Below, piece by piece: positions 30,259 to 37,929 of a stretch of 41,552 nucleotides of DNA (its first letter is position 1; each line of letters opens with the position of its first letter). The translations under genes and the position numbers were made by a program. This DNA comes from Streptomyces sp. HD (GTDB lineage Bacteria > Actinomycetota > Actinomycetes > Streptomycetales > Streptomycetaceae): positions 1-41,552 of the forward strand of contig NZ_JAQMYP010000071.1 of assembly GCF_028369295.1 (NCBI RefSeq), read 5' to 3'. Below the pieces are notes generated by a model that searched no databases, was not told the origin of the DNA, and saw only the letters and a program-made list of their open reading frames with translations.

Positions 30259-30773
30259 CCCGGACGCTGGTGGCCGGCATCGGCAACATCTTCCTCGGCG
30301 ACGACGGCTTCGGCGTGGAGACCGCGCGTCGGCTGGCCGAACGGCGGCAGCCCGCGCACATCGAGGTCGTGGACATCGGCGTACGCGGTGTGCACCTCGC
30401 CTACCAGCTGCTCGACGGCTACGACACCCTCGTCCTGGTCGACGCCACGGCGCGCGGCGAGGCTCCCGGGACGCTGTACGTGATCGAGCACGACGGCTCC
30501 CGCGCCGCCGGGGACGTCCCCGCGATCGACGGCCACCGTATGACCCCCGACACCGTCCTGGCGCTGCTGGACACCCTCTGCGCCGGCACGGGCGGGCAAC
30601 CGCCGGGGCGGGTCCTGATCGTCGGATGCGAACCGGCCTCGGTCGACGAGGGCATGGGGCTCAGCCCGCCGGTGTCCGACGCCGTTCCCCGGGCCGTTCG
30701 GCTGATCGAAGAGTTGTTGCAGGGCGGTGAGCCGGCTGTCGCACAGGCACCGGGCGCCGAGGCTTCGACATGA
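30255..30773 (+). CDS. Hydrogenase maturation endopeptidase (HyaD/HybD family)
   Basis: A 172-aa endopeptidase that trims the C-terminal tail of the large subunit after nickel insertion. The GTG start lies in the preceding stop. The family N-terminus is TLVAGIGNIFLGDDGFGVET. EVVDIGVRGVHLAYQLLDGY, DTLVLVDA and DGHRMTPDTVLALLD hold the other nickel-sensing Asp and His positions. In E. coli HybD the first sensing residue is Glu in a D-E-G-F-G context; here it is Asp (GDDGFG). The target should be HhyL, which ends 23 residues after DPCxxCxxH. Its stop overlaps a possible ATG of the small gene that follows. Confidence 0.9.
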   Translation: MTRTLVAGIGNIFLGDDGFGVETARRLAERRQPAHIEVVDIGVRGVHLAYQLLDGYDTLVLVDATARGEAPGTLYVIEHDGSRAAGDVPAIDGHRMTPDTVLALLDTLCAGTGGQPPGRVLIVGCEPASVDEGMGLSPPVSDAVPRAVRLIEELLQGGEPAVAQAPGAEAST

Positions 30774-30784
30774 GGAGAGACGGG

Positions 30785-30898
30785 ATGAAGAAGATCGTCG
30801 CTGCCGGGGCCGCCGGTGCCGCCATGGCGGCTGTGGCCGCCGTCGCCGCGCAGGTGCTGCCCGACCTCAGGCGCTACCTGCGGATCCGCCGGATGTGA
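30785..30898 (+). CDS. 37-aa membrane-type small protein (DUF6893-like)
   Basis: MKKIVAAGAAGAAMAAVAAV continues with AAQVLPDLRRYLRIRRM. It has a hydrophobic Ala-rich helix (residues about 4-22) then a strongly basic tail, fitting a single-pass small membrane protein. ATG 30785 has GAGGAGAG five bases upstream; an alternative ATG at 30770 overlaps the endopeptidase stop and would add five residues. It lies between the endopeptidase gene and hypA. I recall a similar small family, DUF6893, in Streptomyces. It may anchor the hydrogenase or an electron partner to the membrane, which is inference. Confidence 0.7.
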   Translation: MKKIVAAGAAGAAMAAVAAVAAQVLPDLRRYLRIRRM

Positions 30899-30933
30899 CC
30901 CCGCATCTCGGCGGTCTTGCGTCGAACGGTGTA

Positions 30934-30961
30934 CCCGGCACCCCGGCCACGGCGTGCCGGG
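30934..30961. terminator. Hairpin between the 37-aa gene and hypA
   Basis: CCCGGCAC (30934-30941) pairs with GTGCCGGG (30954-30961) across a 12-base loop. In the only sizeable gap of the downstream cluster it may partly end the structural-gene transcript and so lower hyp expression. Confidence 0.45.
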
Positions 30962-31019
30962 CCGTCGCTTCCGGGGCGCGTGTCTCTAATGAAGACCGGC
31001 CCCGGGAGGACGAGGACCC

Positions 31020-31400
31020 ATGCACGAGATGTCCATCGCGCTGGCCGTGATCGACCAGGTGGAAACGGCCGCCGCACAGACACCGGACGCCGGCGCCGTG
31101 CGATCGGTACGGCTCAGAGTGGGCGAACTGGCCGGTGTCGTACCCGACGCGCTCGCCTTCTGCTTCGAACTCGCCTGCGCCGGAACCCTGCTGGAGGGCG
31201 CCGAGCTGGTCACCGAGCCGGTGCCCGGCCGGGCCCGCTGCACGCCCTGCGCGCACGAATGGGCCGTCGGCATGCCGCCCCGGCTGACCTGCCCCGAGTG
31301 CGACGGCGCCGACGTCGAGCTGGTCTCCGGCCGGGAGCTGCAGATCGCCGACGTGCACTGGGGGGACGCCGCCCGCGAACCGATCTCCGAGGAGTGCTGA
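31020..31400 (+). CDS. hypA: HypA, hydrogenase nickel-insertion protein
   Basis: A 126-aa metallochaperone that passes nickel to the large subunit with HypB. The N-terminus MHEMSIALAVIDQV provides the nickel-binding His2. The zinc site is formed by CTPC and CPEC about 30 residues apart (ARCTPCAHEW and RLTCPECDGA). RLRVGELAGVVPDALAFCFE is the family core. ATG 31020 follows GGGAGG and GAGGA. It is followed by hypB after a 3-bp gap. Confidence 0.96.
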   Translation: MHEMSIALAVIDQVETAAAQTPDAGAVRSVRLRVGELAGVVPDALAFCFELACAGTLLEGAELVTEPVPGRARCTPCAHEWAVGMPPRLTCPECDGADVELVSGRELQIADVHWGDAAREPISEEC

Positions 31401-31403
31401 ACC

Positions 31404-32231
31404 ATGTGCCGTGTCGTCGACCTGCAACAGGCCGTGCTCGCGAAGAACGACGCGAGCGCCCACCTGCTGCGCGCCCACCTCGCGTCCCGCGGCACCACGG
31501 TCGTCAACCTGCTCTCCAGCCCGGGCAGCGGCAAGACCGCGCTGCTGGAGCGCGAACTCCTGCTGGCCCGGCAGCGGTCCGTGCCCGTCGCCGCGCTCAC
31601 CGCCGACCTGGCCACCGAGAACGACGCAACACGGCTCGCGCGTTCCGGCGTTCCGGTCAAGCAGGTGCTCACCGACGGGCTGTGCCATCTGGAGGCGGCG
31701 ATGCTCGCCGGTCACCTGGAGGGATGGCTGCCCGAGGACACCCGGCTGCTGTTCGTGGAGAACGTCGGCAACCTGGTCTGCCCCGCCTCCTACGACCTGG
31801 GGGAGACGCTGAGGGTCGTCCTCGCCTCCGTCACCGAGGGCGAGGACAAGCCGCTCAAGTACCCCACCGCCTTCGGCCTGGCCCAGCTGGTCGTGGTCAC
31901 CAAGGCCGACATCGCCGACGCGGTGGAGTTCGACGAGGACGCGTTCCGGGCGAACGTGGAGCGGGTCAACCCGGGGGTGGAGGTGGTGCTGACCTCGGCA
32001 CGCCGGGAGCGCGGCGTCGGCACACTGCTCGACCGGGCACTCGCCGCGGCGGAGGGCACCCCTGCGCACACACCGGTCATGGCCCGCACGGCGGACGCCG
32101 GCCACCCCCACACGCATACCGGGGCGGCAGACACCGGCCATTCGCACGCACACGCCGGTCATGCGCACGTGCACCCAGCCGCAGCCGCAGCCGCAGCCGA
32201 CGCCGTGGCCCCGGCCCCCACCCGCTCGTGA
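31404..32231 (+). CDS. hypB: HypB, nickel-delivery GTPase with C-terminal His-rich tail
   Basis: A 275-aa GTPase that powers nickel insertion. The P-loop is NLLSSPGSGKTALLERELL, followed by ALTADLATENDATRLARSGV, LLFVENVGNLVCPASYDLGE (metal-site Cys) and VVVTKADIAD (guanine specificity). Unlike most HypB proteins, whose nickel-storing His stretch is at the N-terminus, this one begins directly with MCRVVDLQQAVLAKND. It has nine His within residues about 234-258 near the C-terminus (GHSHAHAGHAHVHP), followed by a poly-Ala tail. The tail may store nickel. Its stop overlaps the hypF GTG (GTGA). Confidence 0.95.
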   Translation: MCRVVDLQQAVLAKNDASAHLLRAHLASRGTTVVNLLSSPGSGKTALLERELLLARQRSVPVAALTADLATENDATRLARSGVPVKQVLTDGLCHLEAAMLAGHLEGWLPEDTRLLFVENVGNLVCPASYDLGETLRVVLASVTEGEDKPLKYPTAFGLAQLVVVTKADIADAVEFDEDAFRANVERVNPGVEVVLTSARRERGVGTLLDRALAAAEGTPAHTPVMARTADAGHPHTHTGAADTGHSHAHAGHAHVHPAAAAAAADAVAPAPTRS

Positions 32232-34594
32232 GCGCCCCGCCGGACTCGCCCACCGTCGCCGCAGACCCGCCGCACCGCCGACGGGTGGTCGTCCGGGGAG
32301 TCGTGCAGGGCGTCGGCTTCCGGCCGTACGTCTACGGGCTCGCCACCGAACTCGCCCTGGTCGGGCATGTGACCAACACGTCCGAGGGCGTCATCGCCGA
32401 GGTCGAGGGCAGCGCCTGGGCCGTGGCCCGGTTCTGCGACCGGCTCGCGCTCCAGGCACCGCCGCTGGCCAGGGTGGAGTCCGTCGACCATCAGGAGCTG
32501 CCCGCCGCCGGAGGCGAGGCGTTCACCATCCTCGCCTCCCGCGTCGGCGGCCCGGCCCGCACCCTGGGCTCCCCGGACACCGCCACCTGCGCCGACTGCC
32601 TCGCCGAACTGGCCGACCCGGCCGACCGGCGGCACCGCCACCCCTTCGTCAACTGCACCCACTGCGGGCCGCGCTTCACCATCGTCACCGGCGTCCCGTA
32701 CGACCGGGCGAACACCACGATGGCCGGCTTCCCGATGTGCCCCGACTGCGCCCGCGAGTACGGCGATCCGGCCGACCGGCGCTTCCACGCCCAGCCGGTC
32801 GCCTGCCCGGCCTGCGGGCCCCGGCTGCGCCTGATCGTCCCGGGGGCCGAGAGCACCGCCGGGACGGACCCGGTCACCGAGGCCCGCGCCCTGCTCGCCC
32901 GCGGCGCGATCCTCGCCGTGAAGGGCATCGGCGGCTACCACCTCGCCTGCGACGCCACCGACGACGACGCGGTCGCCCTGCTCAGGCACCGCAAGGCGCG
33001 CGGGAACAAGCCGTTCGCCGTCATGGCGAGAAGCGTCGGCGACATCGAGCACCTCGTCCGGCTGGGCCCCGAGGAACGCGGCCTGCTCGAAGGCCCCGTC
33101 CGGCCCGTCGTACTCCTGCGGCGACACCCGGACCCGTCGTACGGCGCACCGCGCCCCGCCGAGGCCGTCGCGCCCGGTAGCCCCGACCTCGGCGTGATGC
33201 TGCCGTACACCCCCGTGCACCACCTCCTGCTCGGTCTGCCCGGCGACCCGGGCGGCCCCCGGCTGCTGGTGATGACCAGCGGAAACATCTCCGGCGAGCC
33301 GATCGTCACCGACGACGTCGACGCCCTGGAGCGGCTCGCGCCACTGGCCGACGCCTGGCTGACGCACGACCGGCCGATCCAGGTGCCCTGCGACGACTCC
33401 GTGGTCCGCGTCTGCGACGGGCAGCCGCTGGTGGTCCGGCGCTCCCGTGGCTACACCCCGCTGCCGGTCCCGCTCCCGCTGCCCGTCCGCCCCGCCCTCG
33501 CCGTCGGCGGGGACCTGAAGAACGCCTTCTGTCTCGGCGAGGGACGGCAGGCCTGGCTGTCGGCGCACATCGGCGACATGGACGACCTCGAAACGCAGCG
33601 CGCCTTCGAAGGCGCCGTGCAGCAGCTGGAGTCCATCACAGGGGTACGGCCGAAGAGCCTGGCGTGCGACCGGCATCCCGGTTACCGCTCCGCCGGATGG
33701 GCCGAACGGAACGCGGCCGGCCGGGCCGTCGTACGCGTCCAGCACCATCACGCCCACATCGCCGCCGCGATGGCCGAGCACGGCCTCGACGGCACCCGGC
33801 CGGTGATCGGCGTCGCCTTCGACGGCACCGGCCACGGTGACGACGGCGCGGTGTGGGGCGGGGAGTTCCTGCTCGCGGACTACGACGGCTTCCGACGGTT
33901 CGCGCACCTCGCGTACGTCCCGCTGCCCGGCGGCGACACGGCCGTGCGCAGGCCGTACCGCATGGCGCTGGCCCAGCTGCGCGCGTCCTGCCTCACCTGG
34001 TCCGGTGACCTCGCCTGCACGGCCGCCTGCCCGCCCGGTGAACTGCGCTTGCTGGAGCGGCAGTTGGACCGCGACCTCAACTGCGTGCCGACCTCCAGCA
34101 TGGGTCGGCTCTTCGACGCCGTGTCCTCGCTCGCCGGGGTCTGCCAGCTGGCCGGCTACGAGGCGCAGGCCGCCGTCGAGCTGGAGGCCGCCGCACTGCG
34201 GGCGCCCGCCGACGACACCGTCGCGTACCCCTTCGAGCTCCGGGGCGACGACCCGGTGCGGGCCGACCCGGCACCCCTCTTCACGGCGATCGTCGCCGAC
34301 CTGCGGGCGGGCGCCGGACCGGCCCTGGTGGCGGCCCGCTTCCACCGCGCCGTCACCGCACTGGTGCACCGGCTGTGCGTCCGGGCGCGGGAGCGGCACG
34401 GGCTGGACACGGTAGCCCTGACGGGCGGTGTGTTCGCCAACACGCTGCTCTCCTCCGCCTGTTCGGCCGCACTGCGCCAGGACGGCTTCACCGTGCTGCG
34501 GCACCACCTGGTGCCCCCGGGCGACGGCGGCCTGGCGCTGGGCCAGCTGATGGTGGCCGCCCGGCTCCTGGCCCGGACGACGACCGACGACTGA
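32228..34594 (+). CDS. hypF: HypF, carbamoyltransferase for cyanide-ligand synthesis
   Basis: A 788-aa enzyme that uses carbamoyl phosphate and ATP to load a carbamoyl group on the HypE C-terminal Cys. Domain order is complete. First comes acylphosphatase-like (VVRGVVQGVGFRPYVYGLAT, about 20-105). Then two zinc fingers (CADCLAELADP with CTHCGPRF; CPDCAREYGDP with CPACGPRL). Then a YrdC-like ATP-binding domain (LLARGAILAVKGIGGYHLAC, with MTSGNISGEPI). Last is a Kae1-like domain (VQHHHAHIAAAMAEHGL, VALTGGVFANTLL). GTG 32228 lies in the hypB stop. A far longer open frame exists upstream, but it is antiparallel noise over hypA/hypB and was not used. Confidence 0.96.
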   Translation: MSAPPDSPTVAADPPHRRRVVVRGVVQGVGFRPYVYGLATELALVGHVTNTSEGVIAEVEGSAWAVARFCDRLALQAPPLARVESVDHQELPAAGGEAFTILASRVGGPARTLGSPDTATCADCLAELADPADRRHRHPFVNCTHCGPRFTIVTGVPYDRANTTMAGFPMCPDCAREYGDPADRRFHAQPVACPACGPRLRLIVPGAESTAGTDPVTEARALLARGAILAVKGIGGYHLACDATDDDAVALLRHRKARGNKPFAVMARSVGDIEHLVRLGPEERGLLEGPVRPVVLLRRHPDPSYGAPRPAEAVAPGSPDLGVMLPYTPVHHLLLGLPGDPGGPRLLVMTSGNISGEPIVTDDVDALERLAPLADAWLTHDRPIQVPCDDSVVRVCDGQPLVVRRSRGYTPLPVPLPLPVRPALAVGGDLKNAFCLGEGRQAWLSAHIGDMDDLETQRAFEGAVQQLESITGVRPKSLACDRHPGYRSAGWAERNAAGRAVVRVQHHHAHIAAAMAEHGLDGTRPVIGVAFDGTGHGDDGAVWGGEFLLADYDGFRRFAHLAYVPLPGGDTAVRRPYRMALAQLRASCLTWSGDLACTAACPPGELRLLERQLDRDLNCVPTSSMGRLFDAVSSLAGVCQLAGYEAQAAVELEAAALRAPADDTVAYPFELRGDDPVRADPAPLFTAIVADLRAGAGPALVAARFHRAVTALVHRLCVRARERHGLDTVALTGGVFANTLLSSACSAALRQDGFTVLRHHLVPPGDGGLALGQLMVAARLLARTTTDD

Positions 34595-34626
34595 GCGACC
34601 CGCGACCCCACAGCGAGGAGAGGCCC

Positions 34627-34932
34627 ATGTGCCTGGCGGTACCCGGCAGAGTGCTGGACATCGAGGAACGCGACGGCACCCGGATGGCCACCGTCGATTT
34701 CGGCGGCGTGGTCAAGGAGGTGTGCCTGGAGTATCTGCCGGACCTCCAGGTCGGCGAGTACGCCATCGTCCACGTGGGGTTCGCCCTGCAGCGGCTGGAC
34801 GAGGAGTCGGCGAAGCAGACGCTGGAGCTGTTCGCCGAACTCGGCATGCTCCAGGAGGAGTTCGGCGACCCCTGGGAGATGGCGGCGGCGGAGGCGGGCG
34901 TCGACTCGCTGGAAGAGGTGCGCAACCAGTGA
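34627..34932 (+). CDS. hypC: HypC, hydrogenase assembly chaperone
   Basis: A 101-aa chaperone that carries iron with its CN/CO ligands together with HypD and hands it to the large subunit. The essential N-terminal Cys is in MCLAVPGRVLDIEERDG. VKEVCLEYLPDLQVGEYAIV and HVGFALQRLDEESAKQTLEL follow the family pattern. The last 25 residues are an acidic extension. ATG 34627 has GAGGAGAGG upstream. Its stop overlaps hypD (GTGA at 34929). Confidence 0.95.
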   Translation: MCLAVPGRVLDIEERDGTRMATVDFGGVVKEVCLEYLPDLQVGEYAIVHVGFALQRLDEESAKQTLELFAELGMLQEEFGDPWEMAAAEAGVDSLEEVRNQ

Positions 34933-36056
34933 AGTACATCGAAGAGTTCCAGGACCCGGAGCTGGCCCGCCGGCTCCTCGACGACATCCGGGCCACGGTG
35001 ACCCGGCCGTGGGCGCTGATGGAGGTGTGCGGCGGACAGACGCACAGCATCATCCGGCACGGGCTCGACCAACTCCTGCCGGACGAGGTCGAGTTGATCC
35101 ACGGACCGGGCTGTCCGGTGTGCGTGACACCGCTGGAGGTCATCGACAAGGCGCTGGAGATCGCCTCCCGCCCCGAGGTGATCTTCTGCTCCTTCGGCGA
35201 CATGCTGCGGGTGCCCGGCACCGGCCGGGACCTGTTCCAGGTGCGCGGCGAGGGCGGTGACGTACGGGTCGTGTACTCGCCGCTCGACGCGCTGCGGATC
35301 GCACAGCAGAACCCGGACCGCGAGGTGGTGTTCTTCGGCATCGGTTTCGAGACGACCGCGCCGCCCAACGCGATGACGGTCCATCAGGCCCGCAAGCTGG
35401 GCGTCAAGAACTTCACCATGCTGGTGTCCCATGTCCGCGTCCCGCCCGCCATCGAGGCGATCATGTCCTCGCCGAGCTGCCGGGTACAGGGCTTCCTCGC
35501 CGCCGGGCACGTGTGCAGCGTGATGGGCATGGCGGAGTACCCGGAGCTGGCCGAGCGCTTCCGGGTGCCGATCGTGGTGACCGGCTTCGAGCCGCTGGAC
35601 ATCCTCGAAGGCGTACGCCGGACCGTACGGCAGCTGGAGCGCGGCGAGCACACCGTCGACAACGCCTACGCCCGTGCCGTCCGCGCCGAGGGCAACCCGG
35701 CCGCCCGGGCCATGCTGGAGGACGTCTTCGAGGTCACCGACCGTGCCTGGCGGGGCATCGGGGTGATCCCCGGCAGCGGCTGGCGGCTGTCCCCGAAGTA
35801 CCGCGACCACGACGCCGAGCACCGCTTCTCGGTCGAGGGGATCCGGACCGAGGAGCCCGCCGAGTGCCGTAGCGGAGAGGTCCTCCAGGGCCTGCTCAAG
35901 CCGCACGAGTGCGCCGCCTTCGGCACGCTCTGCACCCCTCGTACGCCGCTGGGCGCGACCATGGTCTCCAGCGAGGGCGCCTGCGCCGCGTACTACCTGT
36001 ACCGGCGGCTGGACGTGCCCGCCGCCACCGCCCGGGAGGCGAGCCCCGTTGTCTGA
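34929..36056 (+). CDS. hypD: HypD, Fe(CN)2CO assembly scaffold
   Basis: A 375-aa iron-sulphur scaffold on which the Fe(CN)2CO unit is assembled with HypC and HypE. Conserved blocks are MEVCGGQTHSIIRHGLDQLL, LIHGPGCPVCVTP, FFGIGFETTAPPNAMTV and GFLAAGHVCSVMGM. C-terminal Cys residues (EECRSGEV-like AECRSGEVLQG, HECAAFGTLCTP, EGACAAYYLYRR) bind the [4Fe-4S] cluster. GTG 34929 overlaps hypC, and the end overlaps hypE by 8 bp. Confidence 0.96.
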   Translation: MKYIEEFQDPELARRLLDDIRATVTRPWALMEVCGGQTHSIIRHGLDQLLPDEVELIHGPGCPVCVTPLEVIDKALEIASRPEVIFCSFGDMLRVPGTGRDLFQVRGEGGDVRVVYSPLDALRIAQQNPDREVVFFGIGFETTAPPNAMTVHQARKLGVKNFTMLVSHVRVPPAIEAIMSSPSCRVQGFLAAGHVCSVMGMAEYPELAERFRVPIVVTGFEPLDILEGVRRTVRQLERGEHTVDNAYARAVRAEGNPAARAMLEDVFEVTDRAWRGIGVIPGSGWRLSPKYRDHDAEHRFSVEGIRTEEPAECRSGEVLQGLLKPHECAAFGTLCTPRTPLGATMVSSEGACAAYYLYRRLDVPAATAREASPVV

Positions 36057-37104
36057 CCTCGATGTGACGGCCTGGACCTGCCCGGCCCCGCTGCGTGACC
36101 GGCCGCGCGTGGTCATGGGCCACGGCGGTGGCGGTGCCCTCTCCGCGGAACTGGTCCAGCAGATCTTCGCCCCCGCCTACGGCGGCGAGGCCCTCGCGCA
36201 GATGGGCGACGCCGCCGTCCTCTCCCTGGGCGGAGCCCGGCTGGCCTTCTCCACGGACTCCTACGTCGTGCGGCCGCTGTTCTTCCCCGGCGGCAGCATC
36301 GGCGACCTGGCGGTCAACGGAACCGTCAACGACCTCGCCATGAGCGGGGCCCGGGCCGCCTACCTCTCCTGTGGCTTCATCCTGGAGGAGGGCGTCGAAC
36401 TGGAGACGGTCACCCGGGTCGCCGAGGCGCTGGGCGCCGCCGCGCGCACCGCCGGTGTGGAGGTGGCGACCGGCGACACCAAGGTCGTGGAGGCCGGACA
36501 CGGCGACGGGATCTACGTCAACACGGCCGGCATCGGTGTCGTCCCGGCGGGCGTCGACCTGCGTCCGCAGCGGGTCGTCCCCGGTGACGTCGTGATCGTC
36601 AGCGGCGCCGTCGGCGTCCACGGGGTGGCGATCATGAGCGTCCGTGAGGGCCTGGAGTTCGGCGTGGAGATCGAGAGCGACAGCGCGGCGCTCGGCGGCC
36701 TGGTCGACGCCATGCTCGCCGTCACCCCGGATCTGCACGTACTGCGCGACCCCACCCGGGGCGGCCTCGCCGCCTCGCTCAACGAGATCGCGGTGGCCTC
36801 CGGCGCGGGGGTCGTCATCCGGGAACGCGACGTTCCCGTTCCGCCCGCCGTGGCGGGCGCCTGCGCCATCCTCGGCCTGGACCCGATGTACATCGCCAAC
36901 GAGGGCAAGCTGGTGGCCTTCGTCCCGCGCGAGCACGCCGACGCCGTCCTGGAGGCGATGCGGGCCCACCCCCTGGGCGCGGACTCCGCGATCATCGGCG
37001 AGGCCGTCGAGGCCCATCCCGGCATGGTCGTGGCCCGGACCGGGCTGGGCGGGACACGGGTGGTCGATCTTCCGCTGGGGGAGCAGCTGCCGCGGATCTG
37101 CTGA
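36049..37104 (+). CDS. hypE: HypE, carbamoyl dehydratase (thiocyanate-forming)
   Basis: A 351-aa ATP-dependent enzyme that dehydrates the carbamoyl group on its own C-terminal Cys to a thiocyanate, the source of the cyanide ligands. It ends in LGEQLPRIC, with the required terminal Cys. The PurM-like fold shows VVMGHGGGGALSAELVQQIF, DLAVNGTVNDLAMSGARAAY, TGDTKVVEAGHGDGIYV and RDPTRGGLAASLNEIAVASG. I use the TTG start at 36049 because GGAGG lies nine bases upstream and it overlaps hypD tightly; GTG 36064 is an alternative. It is the last hydrogenase gene, before a strong terminator. Confidence 0.95.
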   Translation: MSDLDVTAWTCPAPLRDRPRVVMGHGGGGALSAELVQQIFAPAYGGEALAQMGDAAVLSLGGARLAFSTDSYVVRPLFFPGGSIGDLAVNGTVNDLAMSGARAAYLSCGFILEEGVELETVTRVAEALGAAARTAGVEVATGDTKVVEAGHGDGIYVNTAGIGVVPAGVDLRPQRVVPGDVVIVSGAVGVHGVAIMSVREGLEFGVEIESDSAALGGLVDAMLAVTPDLHVLRDPTRGGLAASLNEIAVASGAGVVIRERDVPVPPAVAGACAILGLDPMYIANEGKLVAFVPREHADAVLEAMRAHPLGADSAIIGEAVEAHPGMVVARTGLGGTRVVDLPLGEQLPRIC

Positions 37105-37113
37105 ACAGGACCG

Positions 37114-37170
37114 GTTCGGGGTGCCCCCTTCGGGCCGGTGGTGCGCCGGTGGTGCGGGGGCTGCCCGAAC
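37114..37170 (+). terminator. Terminator of the hydrogenase cluster
   Basis: GTTCGGG-gt-GCCCCC (37114-37128) pairs with GGGGGC-tg-CCCGAAC (37156-37170), a two-part stem of 7 and 6 bp starting 10 bp after the hypE stop. The loop contains a direct repeat of GCCGGTGGTGC. Confidence 0.75.
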
Positions 37171-37196
37171 AATCGCGAGCGCGTTAGGTTGAGCGC

Positions 37197-37448
37197 GTGC
37201 GATTGAGAGTGGAGTTCACTACCGAGCCCTTCGACCTCGACGTGGCGCCCGCGCATGCGTTGGCCGCCCGCGAGGTCATCGAGGCGGCCGAGCTCGACGA
37301 GGTGGACGTCGGCCCGTTCGGCAACACGGCGGAGGGCGGTGCCGACGTCGTGCTCACCGCCGTGGACGCCCTGCTGCGCAAGAGCCTGGAGGCCGGCGCC
37401 ACCCGGATCTCGCTCCAGGTCAACGTGGTCGGGGAGGGCGAGCAGTGA
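37197..37448 (+). CDS. Small thiamine-binding-like protein (MTH1187/DUF77 fold)
   Basis: An 83-aa soluble protein starting at GTG 37197. It reads RLRVEFTTEPFDLDVAPAHA, then ARE...VIEAAELDEVDVGPF and a helical VLTAVDALLRKSLEAGATRI before the last strand SLQVNVVGE. This ferredoxin-like order fits the MTH1187/YkoF-type thiamine-binding family, but sequence support is modest. It overlaps the next HTH gene (GTGA at 37445). In S. coelicolor I recall a similar small pair beside the urate genes. Its role there is unknown. Confidence 0.6.
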   Translation: MRLRVEFTTEPFDLDVAPAHALAAREVIEAAELDEVDVGPFGNTAEGGADVVLTAVDALLRKSLEAGATRISLQVNVVGEGEQ

Positions 37449-37813
37449 CCGGCACCGGCGACGAGCCCTTCATCGCGGCCGTGAAGCCGCTGGTCGACGC
37501 CATGGGCGGCGAGATACTCCCGCCCGACGAGGCGAGCCCCGAGGACGTCGTGCTCTCCTGGGAGGGCACGGACGTCGTCGCCGTACGCCTGCCCCAGCTG
37601 GCGGACTCCCTGGACCACATCCTGGCCGCCATGGAACGCCGGAAGGGCAAGCCGCTGGCCGACCTGGACCGCAAGGCCAAGCAGGAGGTCGTACGGATCC
37701 TGGAGGCGCGCGGCGCCTTCTCCGTACGGCACGGTGTGGAGACCGTCGCGAGCGCGCTCGGGGTGAGCCGCTTCACGGTCTACAACTATCTGAACCGGGA
37801 GAAGAATCCCTGA
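37445..37813 (+). CDS. Small helix-turn-helix protein upstream of the urate operon
   Basis: A 122-aa protein with GTG start coupled to the previous gene. The N-terminal two thirds form a small mixed domain (FIAAVKPLVDAMGGEILPPD, then VVLSWEGTDVVAVRLPQLAD). The C-terminus has a PucR/Fis-like helix-turn-helix: KAKQEVVRILEARGAFSVRH, then VETVASALGVSRFTVYNYLN. Its position directly before the OHCU decarboxylase-urate oxidase operon makes it a candidate regulator of that operon, and possibly of the shared palindrome at 37915-37929. This is inference only. Confidence 0.75.
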   Translation: MTGTGDEPFIAAVKPLVDAMGGEILPPDEASPEDVVLSWEGTDVVAVRLPQLADSLDHILAAMERRKGKPLADLDRKAKQEVVRILEARGAFSVRHGVETVASALGVSRFTVYNYLNREKNP

Positions 37814-37840
37814 GACGGACCTGTCAGGGGTTCGGGCCCC

Positions 37841-37878
37841 GGGTTTCGGCTCCGGGTCTCGGCTCCGGGCTTCGGCTC
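37841..37878. repeat. 13-bp imperfect tandem repeat, about 3 units
   Basis: GGGTTTCGGCTCC, GGGTCTCGGCTCC and GGGCTTCGGCTC run head to tail between the HTH gene and the urate operon promoter. Confidence 0.8.
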
Positions 37879-37914
37879 GGGTTCCGTTCCCGCGGGTTTC
37901 GGCATCGGGAATTT

Positions 37915-37929
37915 TCAACAAAGTGTTGA
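37915..37929. promoter_or_regulatory. Operator-like palindrome TCAACA-N3-TGTTGA upstream of the urate operon
   Basis: Perfect 6-bp inverted repeat, centre AAG. The 20-bp context 37913-37932 matches the catalase promoter site (19333-19352, read on the - strand) at 17 positions. Its right arm overlaps TTGACG of the predicted -35 box, implying repression. Confidence 0.72.

Noticed and set aside
30917..32227. 5' extension of the hypF frame to position 30917 (1225 aa)
   Set aside because: Covers hypA and hypB in another frame and has Arg/Gly-rich noise sequence; HypF homology starts right after GTG 32228.
21184..37196. Search for integrase, tRNA or direct repeats bounding the hydrogenase block
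   Set aside because: None seen by eye at either edge, so no mobile-element feature is claimed; the insertion idea rests on synteny only.
37841..37878. 13-bp repeat considered as a CRISPR-like or iterated operator array
   Set aside because: Units are contiguous without spacers and only about three long; a plain tandem repeat is the simpler reading.
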